Assembly: GCF_947489565.1 (NCBI RefSeq)
Contig: NZ_CANLEA010000003.1
Span: 310,001 to 374,000, forward strand
Source: an uncultured Kordia sp.
GTDB lineage: Bacteria > Bacteroidota > Bacteroidia > Flavobacteriales > Flavobacteriaceae
Length of the DNA: 64,000 bases
Direction: 5' to 3'
Shown here piece after piece: positions 23,112 to 31,777 of the stretch (positions are counted from its first letter, which is position 1; the number at the start of each line of letters is the position of its first letter). Made by a program: the position numbers and the translations under genes. The notes under the pieces were generated by a model, which saw only the letters and a list, made by a program, of their open reading frames with translations, was not told the origin of the DNA and searched no databases.

Positions 23112-25268
23112 TTAAGTAGGTATATCAATTGTAACCGTTGTGCCATTTCCTTTTCCAGAGTCTATGAGGCAACTTCCTTTCATATTTACGACTCTCGATT
23201 GAATAGTTTTTAGTCCAATCCCTTTATGTTGTTTTTCTGTATCAAAACCAACTCCATCATCTTCTACAATGATGTTGACTCCTTTTTCTAGTTTTAATAT
23301 TTGAATATCTACCTGCGTTGCTTTTGCGTGCTTTATGATATTATTTAAAAGCTCTTGTATGATTCGGTAGATTTGTATTTCCATTGTATTCTCAAGACGA
23401 TTATCCAACTTATGATAGGTAAGTTCAATATGAATTGCATATTGAACTTGTTTTGAATACACATTTTCTAAAGTTTGTTTTAACTCTTTGAGCGCAGGAA
23501 TTAGCCCAAATTTTGACAAAGTTCCTGAGATCATATTATGCGAAATTTCACGTACAGATTTGCAAGCCTCATCTAAAAGCTGATTTGCTTTTTCATATTG
23601 TGTTTTAGCATCTTCATCAATACTTTCCAGATTGTCTTCTACAGATTGATAGTGTATTTTTACTAATGATAGTTTACTCCCCAAATTGTCGTGCAAATCT
23701 TGCGCAATGCGTTTTCGTTCTTCTTCTTGCCCGCTAATCATGGCATTGATGGCGTTCATTTCTTGTGTTTTTATCAACTCCTGTAGGTGCTGTTCTTGTT
23801 GTGCCTTTTCATGTTCAGCTATTAATTTTTGCTGTTTCAAATCTGCTTCAGCTAATTCGCGTTGTTGCCTTTGTTTTCTTGCTTTTGTGATATAAAAAAA
23901 TAATCCTAATAAAAGCATAAGTGCTATACACAAACTACTAATAAGTATTGTTTGTTTTTCAGCTTTGTTTTCAGCTATTTCTTTTTGGTTTTCTATAATT
24001 ATCTTTTGGTTTTCTGAAGCTACTAACTCTCTCTCGAAGTTCGCTGCTACTACCTGATACTGATCCGCTTCTTTTATTTTTTGAAATTCAACTTCTCTAA
24101 TTAAAGAAGTTGAATCGCTAAATATTAAAGCAACTCTGTAATCTTTTAACTTTCGATAAACTCTAGAAATTGATTTGTAAGTATTTAAAAGCATCGCTGT
24201 ATCTTTTACAATTCCTTGTAACTGCAAACTCTTATTGAAGTATAATAATGCCTTATCATAACTTTGATAGTCATAAAACTTGTTCCCAATATTATTATAA
24301 TACACTAATAGTTTTTGCTTGTTATTAGCTTTTATAAAAAAATTCTCTGCTTTCTGATAATAATATGATGCAGAATCTAATTGCCCTAGTTTTCGATATA
24401 GTGTACCAAAGTTAAAATACAATGCACCTCTATCTCCTTTTTTACTTTTTTGAATAAATTTCAATGTATTAATAAACTTTTCCTTTGATAATTTATTCTG
24501 ATTCAAATAATCATATATAGTTGCAATATCTATCATAATATTTGCACTTTCCTTAGTCTTATTTTTTTCTATAAATTTTTCTTCTGCTTTTAGATAAGAT
24601 ATAAGTGCTTGTTTATAATTTTTTAATACTTTTTGAACGTCTCCTATATTACGATAGGATTTTGCTATATAAATAGAATCATTAGCGAGTTTACTGTACT
24701 CTAATTGCTTTGTAAAATAATTAAATGCCTTTGTATAAGCTCTGTCCTTAAAATAAAGGTTTCCTATATTTGCTGCAATTTGAGAAGCTTGTTTATATTG
24801 CTTTCTGCTTTCAATAACATCCAAACTAAATAAAAAATACTCTAGTGCTTTTTTATATTTTTTTTCTCTTTTATAAATAATTCCTAATTGATTTTTTGCA
24901 CGAGCAATACCATATAGATATTTATGTTCTTCATCATTAGCTAATGCTTTCAAATAATACTTTTTTGTATCAGCATTATTTTTTCTTCTTAATGCAATAG
25001 TTCCTAATCGACTGTACGCATCTGAAATTCCTTTGTAATAACCTTGTTGCTTACTTAACTTTAAAGCTTCTTCTGCGTACTTAATACCAACGGAATCTTT
25101 AGACTTCTTTAATTCCCAAGCCAATTCGTTCAATGTTTCTATTCTGTTAATTCCTTTTTGAGTGACTAGCAATTGTTGCATACTATCTACAGTACTTACT
25201 GATTGTCCCCAAACACAAAATATATTAATGAATAAAAAAGAGGTTATAAAAATTATTTTTTTCTGCAT
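23112..25268 (-). CDS. TPR-containing sensor histidine kinase (HisKA_3)
   Basis: 718 residues. Signal peptide (~1-21), about ten TPR repeats (~45-400), one transmembrane helix (~440-461), coiled coil (~465-510), HisKA_3 dimerisation domain with His 526 in 'RIAQDLHDNLG', and an HATPase_c domain with 'DDGVGF' and 'GIGLKTI' near the end. The TPR part faces the periplasm by topology, so the signal is probably a protein or peptide outside the inner membrane. Partner is the LuxR regulator encoded next. Confidence 0.92.
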   Translation of the reverse strand: MQKKIIFITSFLFINIFCVWGQSVSTVDSMQQLLVTQKGINRIETLNELAWELKKSKDSVGIKYAEEALKLSKQQGYYKGISDAYSRLGTIALRRKNNADTKKYYLKALANDEEHKYLYGIARAKNQLGIIYKREKKYKKALEYFLFSLDVIESRKQYKQASQIAANIGNLYFKDRAYTKAFNYFTKQLEYSKLANDSIYIAKSYRNIGDVQKVLKNYKQALISYLKAEEKFIEKNKTKESANIMIDIATIYDYLNQNKLSKEKFINTLKFIQKSKKGDRGALYFNFGTLYRKLGQLDSASYYYQKAENFFIKANNKQKLLVYYNNIGNKFYDYQSYDKALLYFNKSLQLQGIVKDTAMLLNTYKSISRVYRKLKDYRVALIFSDSTSLIREVEFQKIKEADQYQVVAANFERELVASENQKIIIENQKEIAENKAEKQTILISSLCIALMLLLGLFFYITKARKQRQQRELAEADLKQQKLIAEHEKAQQEQHLQELIKTQEMNAINAMISGQEEERKRIAQDLHDNLGSKLSLVKIHYQSVEDNLESIDEDAKTQYEKANQLLDEACKSVREISHNMISGTLSKFGLIPALKELKQTLENVYSKQVQYAIHIELTYHKLDNRLENTMEIQIYRIIQELLNNIIKHAKATQVDIQILKLEKGVNIIVEDDGVGFDTEKQHKGIGLKTIQSRVVNMKGSCLIDSGKGNGTTVTIDIPT

Positions 25269-25293
25269 AGTTGATAGTATTTTTAGAAAGAAG

Positions 25294-25335
25294 AAAAGGC
25301 TTTTACTTTCTGGTTAAAGATAAATAAAGCCTTTT
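25294..25335 (-). terminator. Terminator after the 54-residue peptide gene
   Basis: Stem AAAAGGCTTT/AAAGCCTTTT with a ~22-base loop containing weaker pairing; pyrimidine-rich tail on the minus strand. It lies between the peptide gene and the kinase gene. Confidence 0.55.
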
Positions 25336-25357
25336 AAAAATGTAATTTTCTTACAAA

Positions 25358-25522
25358 TTAATTGTAAGGCTTAATAACTTCCTCGTCATCATCCTCTTCA
25401 CCTGTATCCACAGTTCCATCGCCATCGCCTGGTTTTGGTGTTTCAGTTGGATCGTCTGAAGCGAAATTCATTCTTAACTCATCATTTTCTAGTTCAAGTT
25501 CATTTGTAGTTGTTACTTTCAT
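25358..25522 (-). CDS. 54-residue acidic small protein upstream of the kinase
   Basis: Starts MKVTTTNELELENDELRM and continues with a Pro/Gly/Asp/Glu-rich tail ('KPGDGDGTVDTGEEDDDEE'). No GG leader, signal peptide or Cys. A good ATG and clean stop, a downstream hairpin and the position directly before the TPR histidine kinase support a real gene. It could be a secreted ligand of that kinase, but no export signal is visible. Function unknown. Confidence 0.5.
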   Translation of the reverse strand: MKVTTTNELELENDELRMNFASDDPTETPKPGDGDGTVDTGEEDDDEEVIKPYN

Positions 25523-25632
25523 AATTTCTATGTTTTTTGTTCAGTTACAAATGTCTATGTAATATAAAAGACAATCAATCGTAAATATTGAGTGTGTTTT
25601 TCTCCATAATTTTAGGGATGAATAATTGAACT

Positions 25633-25822
25633 TTATTTGACTTTATCCGACATAATGTGTCGCCAACTGCCCTTATTTGCCGCTGATTCCTATTCAAATA
25701 CTGATATTTAAGAATAATTTTTAGAAGTAAGTAGCATCAGAATTGAAAAGAAATTTTAATGAAGTATCGCGGCAAATCTCATCGAATCTCGTCAAGCTTA
25801 TTATTTTTCTTTTAACTTTTAT
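25633..25822 (+). repeat. Composite dispersed repeat, copy A
   Basis: Three parts: six degenerate 10-bp units of type TTAnnYGACn (25633-25692); a conserved core of about 40 bp starting CAAATACTGATATTTA (25695); and a second array of three 10-bp units AATCnCnTCn (25765-25794) closed by AGCTTA-TATTTTTCTTTTAAC. Copy B (34913-35144) has the same order and spacing but seven units in the second array. The 25523-26130 interval has no gene; it holds this element and two GCAACA arrays. Confidence 0.75.
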
Positions 25823-25911
25823 AGTGAATTAATAGTGTACCAATACATATAGGTAAAAGTAAAAAAATGTCTGATTTCACAACTTCTATCGATGAGATAA
25901 AACAACTGTTA

Positions 25912-25962
25912 TAGGACGATACCGATACCATCAGCAACAAAACGCAACAGAATACAACAACA
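25912..25962 (+). repeat. 10-bp GCAACAAAA array with leader (copy R2)
   Basis: Leader TAGGACGATACC (25912-25923), a 9-base insertion, then three 10-bp units at 25933-25962 (AGCAACAAAA, CGCAACAGAA, TACAACAACA). Confidence 0.7.
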
Positions 25963-26020
25963 TGAGACAGAATTTAATCTGTTTATTTTTAATGTTTTAT
26001 GTGTTTTTCAAGGCAAATTT

Positions 26021-26062
26021 AAGGACGATACCTGCAACAAAACGCAACAACTTGCAACAAAA
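26021..26062 (+). repeat. 10-bp GCAACAAAA array with leader (copy R3)
   Basis: Leader AAGGACGATACC (26021-26032) directly followed by three 10-bp units (TGCAACAAAA, CGCAACAACT, TGCAACAAAA). Same orientation as R1 and R2. Confidence 0.75.
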
Positions 26063-26130
26063 TAGAAAACCTCAATCAAAATTGAGGCTTTCAGGTTACA
26101 ATGGGGAGTTTTAGGGTAAGGGTAAAATTA

Positions 26131-26241
26131 TTAATTCACATAAAAATAAATTCCTATAAATACTGCGAGCGCAAAAACGATTGCAGCAGATAAAAAACCT
26201 ACTACGAATCCTTTTATAAATTGTGTTCTATTCTTATTCAT
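26131..26241 (-). CDS. 36-residue single-span membrane peptide
   Basis: Begins MNKNRTQFIKGF, then one hydrophobic helix covering most of the rest ('AAIVFALAVFIGIYFY'). Positive N-terminus suggests N-in topology. A 9-bp perfect hairpin (26264-26287) lies in the leader. The clean short frame and composition suggest a real small membrane protein; toxin-like or regulatory roles are possible. Confidence 0.5.
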   Translation of the reverse strand: MNKNRTQFIKGFVVGFLSAAIVFALAVFIGIYFYVN

Positions 26242-26347
26242 TTTTGTATCTATAATGCAGTAAGTAGCCTTATGTGTATAAGGCTACCACTACTTCAAGT
26301 CTAAATTAAATTCACAACCCAAAACCTATTTAAAAATCATATATCCA

Positions 26348-26440
26348 CTATACATAATATGCTATATTGGTTTTTAAAGGTTGCCCCTTTTCAGCTTCCC
26401 CAAACTGATTTCTTTTAGACTTTCCTTTTTTAAATTTCAT
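26348..26440 (-). CDS. Possible 30-residue basic peptide
   Basis: Starts MKFKKGKSKRNQFGEAEKG and ends ...TNIAYYV. Lys-rich and without a signal or membrane segment. Supported only by its codon pattern and its place between structured RNA-like sequence and the 36-residue gene. May be chance. Confidence 0.25.
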   Translation of the reverse strand: MKFKKGKSKRNQFGEAEKGQPLKTNIAYYV

Positions 26441-26450
26441 ATTTTAGATA

Positions 26451-26552
26451 GCAAAGCGGACTGACTAACCATCGACAGCACCGCCTTGCCTAGCTAAAAA
26501 AACAGCTTAGCTAAATTTTAAAACAAAGCGGCGATAACCAACCACCGCTTTG
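26451..26552 (-). other. Cluster of three hairpins (terminator and/or structured RNA)
   Basis: On the minus strand, hairpin CAAAGCGG/CCGCTTTG (26552-26524) is followed by a short T-rich stretch and may terminate the 57-residue membrane protein gene. Then come TAGCTAA/TTAGCTA (26513-26491) and GCAAGGCGG/CCGCTTTGC (26489-26451), the last with one G-U pair on this strand only, which suggests RNA from the minus strand. The rest of the 26242-26682 interval shows only the short peptide above and a 9-bp hairpin at 26264-26287. Confidence 0.45.
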
Positions 26553-26682
26553 AGTAGTCACCCTAAGACCTAGTTAACATACCTGTACTATTTGTTTTTT
26601 CTTTAACCTACAATACATTAAGAGAATTACTATGAATTAATTCGTGGTATGTTACTTTTAATGTCATTTTTAAATTGACATT

Positions 26683-26856
26683 TTATTTGGTGTTTCTTTT
26701 TAGTTCGTTTTCAATTTCTACATCGACTTCGTTTCTTTTTTTTGACTTTTTCTTATATGTATTTGGCGTATTACGGAAGTATAGAATCAGTATTACAATT
26801 ATAAATACGACTAATACTATACAAGCGCCTATAAGGAAATTTGTAACTGTATCCAT
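26683..26856 (-). CDS. 57-residue membrane protein
   Basis: One N-terminal transmembrane helix (~7-27, 'LIGACIVLVVFIIVILILYF') followed by a charged Lys/Glu-rich tail. Clear ATG and stop and minus-strand orientation like its neighbours. Family not recognised. Confidence 0.55.
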   Translation of the reverse strand: MDTVTNFLIGACIVLVVFIIVILILYFRNTPNTYKKKSKKRNEVDVEIENELKRNTK

Positions 26857-26927
26857 GCTATTTTTAGTTGTTTAGATGGCTATTAATAGCAAAAGGAGAG
26901 CTTTGTTTGTTTTTTTGAGGAATAGAT

Positions 26928-27203
26928 TTAGTTATCAGTTTCAACTGAAATACCTAATATTCTATTTCGTGCTTTTAATTGTCTTTCTTTCTCTTCTTGT
27001 TTAGTAATGAAAAGTTCCATGATGGCATTTTCAATTTCTTTATTCCCATTTAAGCCATTATATACATTTCGAATCATTGATCTTCCATACGGAGCACCTT
27101 TTTTATTAGTGACACCACGTTTTTTTAAAATTTTGAGCACATCATCTGTATAATGATATCCTAAAGCTTTTTTGAGTTCTTTTCGCTGTTTTTCAGTAAT
27201 CAT
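26928..27203 (-). CDS. Small HTH-like DNA-binding protein
   Basis: 91 residues, basic and helical. 'YHYTDDVLKILKKRGVTNKKGAPYG' and 'SMIRNVYNGLNGNKEIENAIMELF' resemble the repressor-type HTH proteins common in Bacteroidota mobile elements. No partner gene is adjacent. A regulator of the island is possible. Confidence 0.6.
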   Translation of the reverse strand: MITEKQRKELKKALGYHYTDDVLKILKKRGVTNKKGAPYGRSMIRNVYNGLNGNKEIENAIMELFITKQEEKERQLKARNRILGISVETDN

Positions 27204-27258
27204 AATTTGTTGTTTTTGATTCAGTTGTCAGAGTCTAACATGAGCAATAAGGTGTTTA

Positions 27259-27308
27259 AAAAAAGCCATACGTATAGCAGACTATGCTAATTAAAGCATG
27301 GCTTTTTA
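27259..27308 (-). terminator. Terminator of the zincin lipoprotein operon
   Basis: Stem AAAAAGCCAT/ATGGCTTTTT with a partly paired internal loop, followed by seven T on the minus strand. Confidence 0.75.
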
Positions 27309-27364
27309 TGGTAATAAAATGTGTGAGAATTTAGTGCTTAACTGGTTGCTATAGGTTTTCGTTT

Positions 27365-27808
27365 TTAGTCTCTAGTCATCGTCCAATCGTCAATCCAAAG
27401 GACATCATACTTAACGAATTGATCTTTTGAAATTACTTCAATTATATATATTTTTTTGAAAGGATTATACTTCATTATATTTTTTGATTTTTTATCTTGA
27501 ATATATGCTACATCTACAATTTTAAGGTTATCTAATTCTTTTATGTTACATGTATCCTTTCGTTTATTTGAACCAAAAGCAAATGACTCTTTATATATAT
27601 GAAAAAATGTCAAGTTATTATGATCTTGATATGCTTTTCTATAAGCATTAAGGTTTTGTGAATTACCTGATCCATCTTCAATAATACATTTTTCTTTACT
27701 TTTTGAATCAAATAATAAATAAACAGTTTCTTTATTTTCTTCTTGTGCAACACACAAAAAAGAAGAAAATAGTATAAGTAATAGTGTTAACTTTTTCATT
27801 CTGTACAA
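27365..27808 (-). CDS. Exported hypothetical protein
   Basis: 147 residues with a signal peptide (~5-21, 'LLLILFSSFLCVAQ'). The body has beta-type segments ('KIYIIEVISKDQFVKYDVLWIDDW'). It overlaps the upstream zincin lipoprotein gene by 13 bp, so they are translated from one mRNA. Function unknown; it might be an inhibitor or partner of that protein. An internal Met at residue 4 is an alternative start. Confidence 0.65.
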   Translation of the reverse strand: MYRMKKLTLLLILFSSFLCVAQEENKETVYLLFDSKSKEKCIIEDGSGNSQNLNAYRKAYQDHNNLTFFHIYKESFAFGSNKRKDTCNIKELDNLKIVDVAYIQDKKSKNIMKYNPFKKIYIIEVISKDQFVKYDVLWIDDWTMTRD

Positions 27809-29580
27809 GTTTCGTTAATATTATTTGTTATATAATTTGAAATTACCAATTCTATTCTGTCTCTTTCTGCTTGAGGTAAATTTACCCATGCTATAACAGC
27901 ATCAGGATCATCTTCATAAATCAAACCCTCCCAAGACAAATCCATGTATAGTTGTTGTGGTTGTTGAGAATTTGGGACTGCAACACCTGTGTCAAATTCT
28001 TGTAATAATCTTGCAATGGCTTCTCTGTAATGCGTTGCCATTTGTTGATGTTGCCAATTGTTAAGTCTCCTCATATAGTCATAAATACCAGGAAAATTAT
28101 CTCTTATACTTAACATATAATTTGTTTGTTCTTCAGCTGACATACCTGTGAAATCTAAATGTCCTTGTTTAGCAAGCGACAGCAACTTTCTGAATATTTC
28201 AGCATGTATTACTTCATGAATAATAGTTTTAGCGAGTAATAAGTTAGGTCTTTGCGGATGCCCATATATATTATTTTTATTATTTATTTGAATTAATATT
28301 TGATAGTCAGGAGAATTTACGTCTCCTGCTGTTCCATTAAGAGGTGGGATTGTTGATCCTTTGGTAGTTCCATCCAATGGCGCACTTTCAAATTTCAAAT
28401 GTGCAACAGGAAACTCCCCATCAAATTTTTTAATCGATTCTTTGAAACCGCCTTTTAACTTTTTCAACTTATTATAAACACAGAGAGCTTTTCCTTCTAA
28501 TTCATTTAAAATTTTATAATCATCGTACTCATCTAGTAAAGTCTCTATTACTTCCTCCTGTGCCTCTTCACTACAATTATTCTCTTGAAGATAATTATTA
28601 ATAGTAATCCAATCACTTAAACTTAAATCATTTTGATTTAAAATTTCGGGATCAATAGTAGTTATGTCAACAGTATTAAAATCTGCTAATCCGTTAATAC
28701 AATCCTCAATAGCTTGTTTTGTACTTTCTTCTCTAGTAATAGGTGAAGTTATAATATTATCTGCTTCGTCGTCAGTTGTTTCATCTGCTCCATTTGAGCC
28801 ACCGCCACCGCCTGCTGTCGAATTATCTTGGTTGTCTGTTGGAGATGTATTATAATCCGTTGTATCTCCTGTTCCACTGCTTCCACCATCAGGACAAAAA
28901 ATTACTATTTCAAAGGTTACATTACAAGGATCATCATCATTTTCATGTTCACAATTATTTTGAACAACTCCATTTTCTGAGTGTAAATATGTGCTATTTG
29001 AACCTTGTGGGTTATGAAATTCTTGATACGTAACTATACATGGTTGTATGTTCTTACTTACTATACTTGATGAATCTAGCTCAATAGACTCATGACTAAT
29101 TTCATAAGGAGTATCTACATATCCTATTAATAGATATTGTTGTTTTTGTACTGCTGTAAAATGATATGTTATTAAGCTAGCTTTGTAATCATCGTCAGTT
29201 TCAATGTATGACAAAACTAAATTTTCTACTTCACTTCCCGCATTATTCTCTCTACTTACAGGAAAAGTATATGAATGTTTATCGCTGTCATTGCTCTCAA
29301 CAAGTTTAGCTACATACGTATCAATAGTAAAATCATACGTTTCATTGTAAACGTTTTTACCAATTTGATCGCTTTGTATTGTTGCCAAATTATTCATTTT
29401 GTTACGCAATTTTGCATTCTCTTCTATCTCTTGTTTAGAGATCATAGTAGTTTTAAAAGTGAGGTGTTCTTGTAAAGTCTCCTCTTGTTGCGTTTCTGCT
29501 ACTGTATCACTCTGACAATTACTCAACAATAATAATACCAACACACATAGGGTTTGAGGTAAATTTCTTACTATTTTCAT
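27796..29580 (-). CDS. Lipoprotein with zincin metallopeptidase motif
   Basis: 594 residues. SpII signal with lipobox 'LLLSNC' (Cys ~22). The N-terminal half is beta-rich; a Ser/Thr/Gly/Asp low-complexity linker (~235-275, GGGGS-like) follows, then a helical region and a C-terminal domain with 'IIHEVIHAEIFRKL' near 430, an HExxH zinc motif. The domain is followed by 'HYREAIARLLQEFD', a possible third-ligand Glu. Expected at the outer membrane. Substrate unknown. It is co-transcribed with the small exported protein at 27365. Confidence 0.75.
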   Translation of the reverse strand: MKIVRNLPQTLCVLVLLLLSNCQSDTVAETQQEETLQEHLTFKTTMISKQEIEENAKLRNKMNNLATIQSDQIGKNVYNETYDFTIDTYVAKLVESNDSDKHSYTFPVSRENNAGSEVENLVLSYIETDDDYKASLITYHFTAVQKQQYLLIGYVDTPYEISHESIELDSSSIVSKNIQPCIVTYQEFHNPQGSNSTYLHSENGVVQNNCEHENDDDPCNVTFEIVIFCPDGGSSGTGDTTDYNTSPTDNQDNSTAGGGGGSNGADETTDDEADNIITSPITREESTKQAIEDCINGLADFNTVDITTIDPEILNQNDLSLSDWITINNYLQENNCSEEAQEEVIETLLDEYDDYKILNELEGKALCVYNKLKKLKGGFKESIKKFDGEFPVAHLKFESAPLDGTTKGSTIPPLNGTAGDVNSPDYQILIQINNKNNIYGHPQRPNLLLAKTIIHEVIHAEIFRKLLSLAKQGHLDFTGMSAEEQTNYMLSIRDNFPGIYDYMRRLNNWQHQQMATHYREAIARLLQEFDTGVAVPNSQQPQQLYMDLSWEGLIYEDDPDAVIAWVNLPQAERDRIELVISNYITNNINETCTE

Positions 29581-29696
29581 TATGGTTATTCATTTTTAAT
29601 ACACCTACTCGTTCGTTTTTCAGTTTCCACGACTGTTTTTTAAAGTGATTAGCTACACTTAAAAACATTTGCCGCGATGTGTATTAAAAAAATACC

Positions 29697-29776
29697 TATC
29701 TTTGATTTGCAGATCGTAGGCAAATGCTTATTTGTTTACTTAGAAGCTTTCATGTATATGGAAGCTTTTTTCTTTA
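29697..29776 (+). other. Possible short transcript: promoter -7 box and terminator
   Basis: TATCTTTG (29697-29704) fits the Bacteroidota -7 box, with a TTG 25 bp upstream (slightly long). Only ~40 bp later a hairpin AAGCTTTC/GGAAGCTT with a T run (29743-29776) follows. This would give a 60-70 nt RNA or an attenuated leader. The 29581-29945 interval has no gene; it also holds the operator described at 29847. Confidence 0.3.
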
Positions 29777-29846
29777 GATAAAATCTAATTTCTTAAACTC
29801 TTGTGTAAATATATACCCTAGCAATTAGTATTTACAAATAGGATAA

Positions 29847-29904
29847 TTCATGATTTATAAATTTCATACAGATTTTGTAAATAAATAGCACTTTTGTAAT
29901 TTAC
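29847..29904 (+). promoter_or_regulatory. Operator and promoter of the second TPR-AraC regulator
   Basis: A 21-bp near-palindrome centred on ATTTATAAAT (29847-29867) is the exact reverse complement of 31689-31709, which precedes peptide 3. Seven bases on is TTG (29875-29877), then N19 and TAATTTAC (29897-29904), the same weak -7 form as at peptide 2. Autoregulation by the AraC protein is inferred. Confidence 0.55.
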
Positions 29905-29966
29905 ACTGATTAACTTTATTAAAATAATTCTTACAAATAGTTTCCATGACGATAAACAAGACTTTC

Positions 29967-31673
29967 ATGAAGGTCAATATTTATATCTTATTTTTTATTT
30001 TAATGAATGTTTGCTTTAGTCAAGAAAATAACTCAAATGATAAAGCTTGGCTTGAAAGTAAAAGTTATAATGAATTATCTGATTCATTTTATAATGTTGA
30101 GTTTAATCAAAAAAAAGCATCCGTTTTTGCCGAAGCTTTTCTTTCCAAAGCGAAAAAAGAGAGAAATATTTTAAAAATAGCAGAGGGCTACTATTTTCAT
30201 TCATATATTTTAAGTAATCATGAAGATGCCATAAAATATGCGGATAGCATTATTAAACTTACTAAAGATATTGAAGATTACGAATATCCTGCGAAAGGAT
30301 ATTTAATAAAAGGGAAGCGTTTATATGATGATATTGGAGATTATGAAGGAGCATTAAATAATTATCTAATTGTAAATGAATATGCTCTGAAACGAAATAA
30401 TCGTTATCAGCAAGTATCGAGTAAACATGTAATGGCAATTTTGAAAAATCATTTAGGAAATGAGAAAGAAGCTTTAAGCCTATACAAAGAAAACAAAGTT
30501 TTTTTATCAAATAACAGAGACAATAAGAAGTATAAACAGAAATATATTGTGACTTTGTTGGGAATTACTGATTCATATCTTAGAATGAGACAACTAGACT
30601 CAGCATCATATTATTCTGAGTTAGGTATTAAAGAGTGTTTAAATAGCAATAATGAAGTTCTTTATTCTTTTTTTCTTCTAACAGATGGTACTGCGAGTTA
30701 TATGGCTAAGAACTATAAAAAATCTATTGACACACTCAATAAGGCTATTAGGATTCTTAAAAAAGATGAAAATAATTTAGGAAACTTAAAAATGGGATAC
30801 CTATACAAAGGGAAATCTTTGTTAGATTCGGGGAATGAAGAAAAAGCCATAAAATACTTTAAAAGAATAGATTCATTGACAATTGAACCAATTGACTTTT
30901 TCCCAGAAATGAGAGAAAGTTATGAATTACTAATTGATTATTACAAAAGGAAAAATGATAAGGAGAATCAATTAGTAATTATGGAACGGTTACTTTATTT
31001 TGATAATGCTATCAAAGAAAAATACCATGATTTGAATATTAAGATCAACTATGAATACGATAGAGGAAGACTAACAAGAGAAAGAGACGAGTTAATCGCT
31101 GAATTAAAAGAAAAGGATAAATTATCAAATACATTACTTAAACTCCTTTTTGTATTTGTTATAATTCTTGTACTATTCTTAATATTTATAAACAGGAAAA
31201 AGAAATATTACAGAAATAAGTTTGAAGAATATATTTCATCCAAAGATATTGAGAAAAAGGAAGAGTCAACTAAAAAAACTATAAGTGAGGAGTCCCAAAA
31301 AATTGGCTTATCCGAAGAAATTATTAAAGAAATTATTTCAAAATTAGAAGAGTTTGAACAAGAAAAAAAATTCTTGTTTCCAGATAGTACACAAAATAAT
31401 GTGGCATCAAGCTTAAAAACGAATTCGACGTACTTATCAAAGGTTGTAAACTCAATAAAAAATAAAAATTTCACAAATTATATTAATGATTTGAGAATTG
31501 AATATGCTATCAATGAACTACAAAACAATAAGCAATTTAGAGCATACTCAGTAAAAGCAATTGCTTTTGAAATTGGCTTTAAAAGTTCACAATCCTTTTC
31601 TAATGCTTTTATAAAAAAAACGGGAATAAAGCCTTCTATATTTATAAATGAAATAAAGAAAAGAAATTCATGA
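29967..31673 (+). CDS. Second membrane-bound TPR-AraC regulator
   Basis: 568 residues from the Met at 29967, chosen because it opens directly with a signal peptide ('VNIYILFFILMNVCFSQ'); an in-frame Met at 29946 adds seven residues. The layout is the same as the 3270 protein: TPR repeats (~45-360), transmembrane helix (~385-405), coiled linker, AraC HTH domain (~460-565, 'GFKSSQSFSNAFIKKTGIKPS'). It is followed by a GG-leader peptide and a prolyl oligopeptidase on the same strand. Likely a receptor sensing a periplasmic ligand, with DNA binding at the paired 21-bp operators. Confidence 0.85.
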   Translation: MKVNIYILFFILMNVCFSQENNSNDKAWLESKSYNELSDSFYNVEFNQKKASVFAEAFLSKAKKERNILKIAEGYYFHSYILSNHEDAIKYADSIIKLTKDIEDYEYPAKGYLIKGKRLYDDIGDYEGALNNYLIVNEYALKRNNRYQQVSSKHVMAILKNHLGNEKEALSLYKENKVFLSNNRDNKKYKQKYIVTLLGITDSYLRMRQLDSASYYSELGIKECLNSNNEVLYSFFLLTDGTASYMAKNYKKSIDTLNKAIRILKKDENNLGNLKMGYLYKGKSLLDSGNEEKAIKYFKRIDSLTIEPIDFFPEMRESYELLIDYYKRKNDKENQLVIMERLLYFDNAIKEKYHDLNIKINYEYDRGRLTRERDELIAELKEKDKLSNTLLKLLFVFVIILVLFLIFINRKKKYYRNKFEEYISSKDIEKKEESTKKTISEESQKIGLSEEIIKEIISKLEEFEQEKKFLFPDSTQNNVASSLKTNSTYLSKVVNSIKNKNFTNYINDLRIEYAINELQNNKQFRAYSVKAIAFEIGFKSSQSFSNAFIKKTGIKPSIFINEIKKRNS

Positions 31674-31688
31674 TTAATAAAAATCGAT

Positions 31689-31749
31689 ATGAAATTTATA
31701 AATCATGAATACTAAATCTTGTAATCAAATAGCAATACAATTAAGTTTG
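31689..31749 (+). promoter_or_regulatory. Operator and promoter of GG-leader peptide 3
   Basis: 21-bp operator (31689-31709), exact inverted copy of the one at 29847. Nine bases later TTG (31719-31721), 20-bp spacer, TAAGTTTG (31742-31749, full consensus); ATG 28 bp further. This is the same geometry as peptide 1, although the operator sequence is different. Confidence 0.65.
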
Positions 31750-31777
31750 TTTTAAATAAAATTAAAGATAATAGATT

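Noticed and set aside
26675-26875. Plus-strand hydrophobic frame of 66 codons
   Set aside because: It is antisense to the 57-residue membrane protein at 26683-26856, which has the better start and composition.
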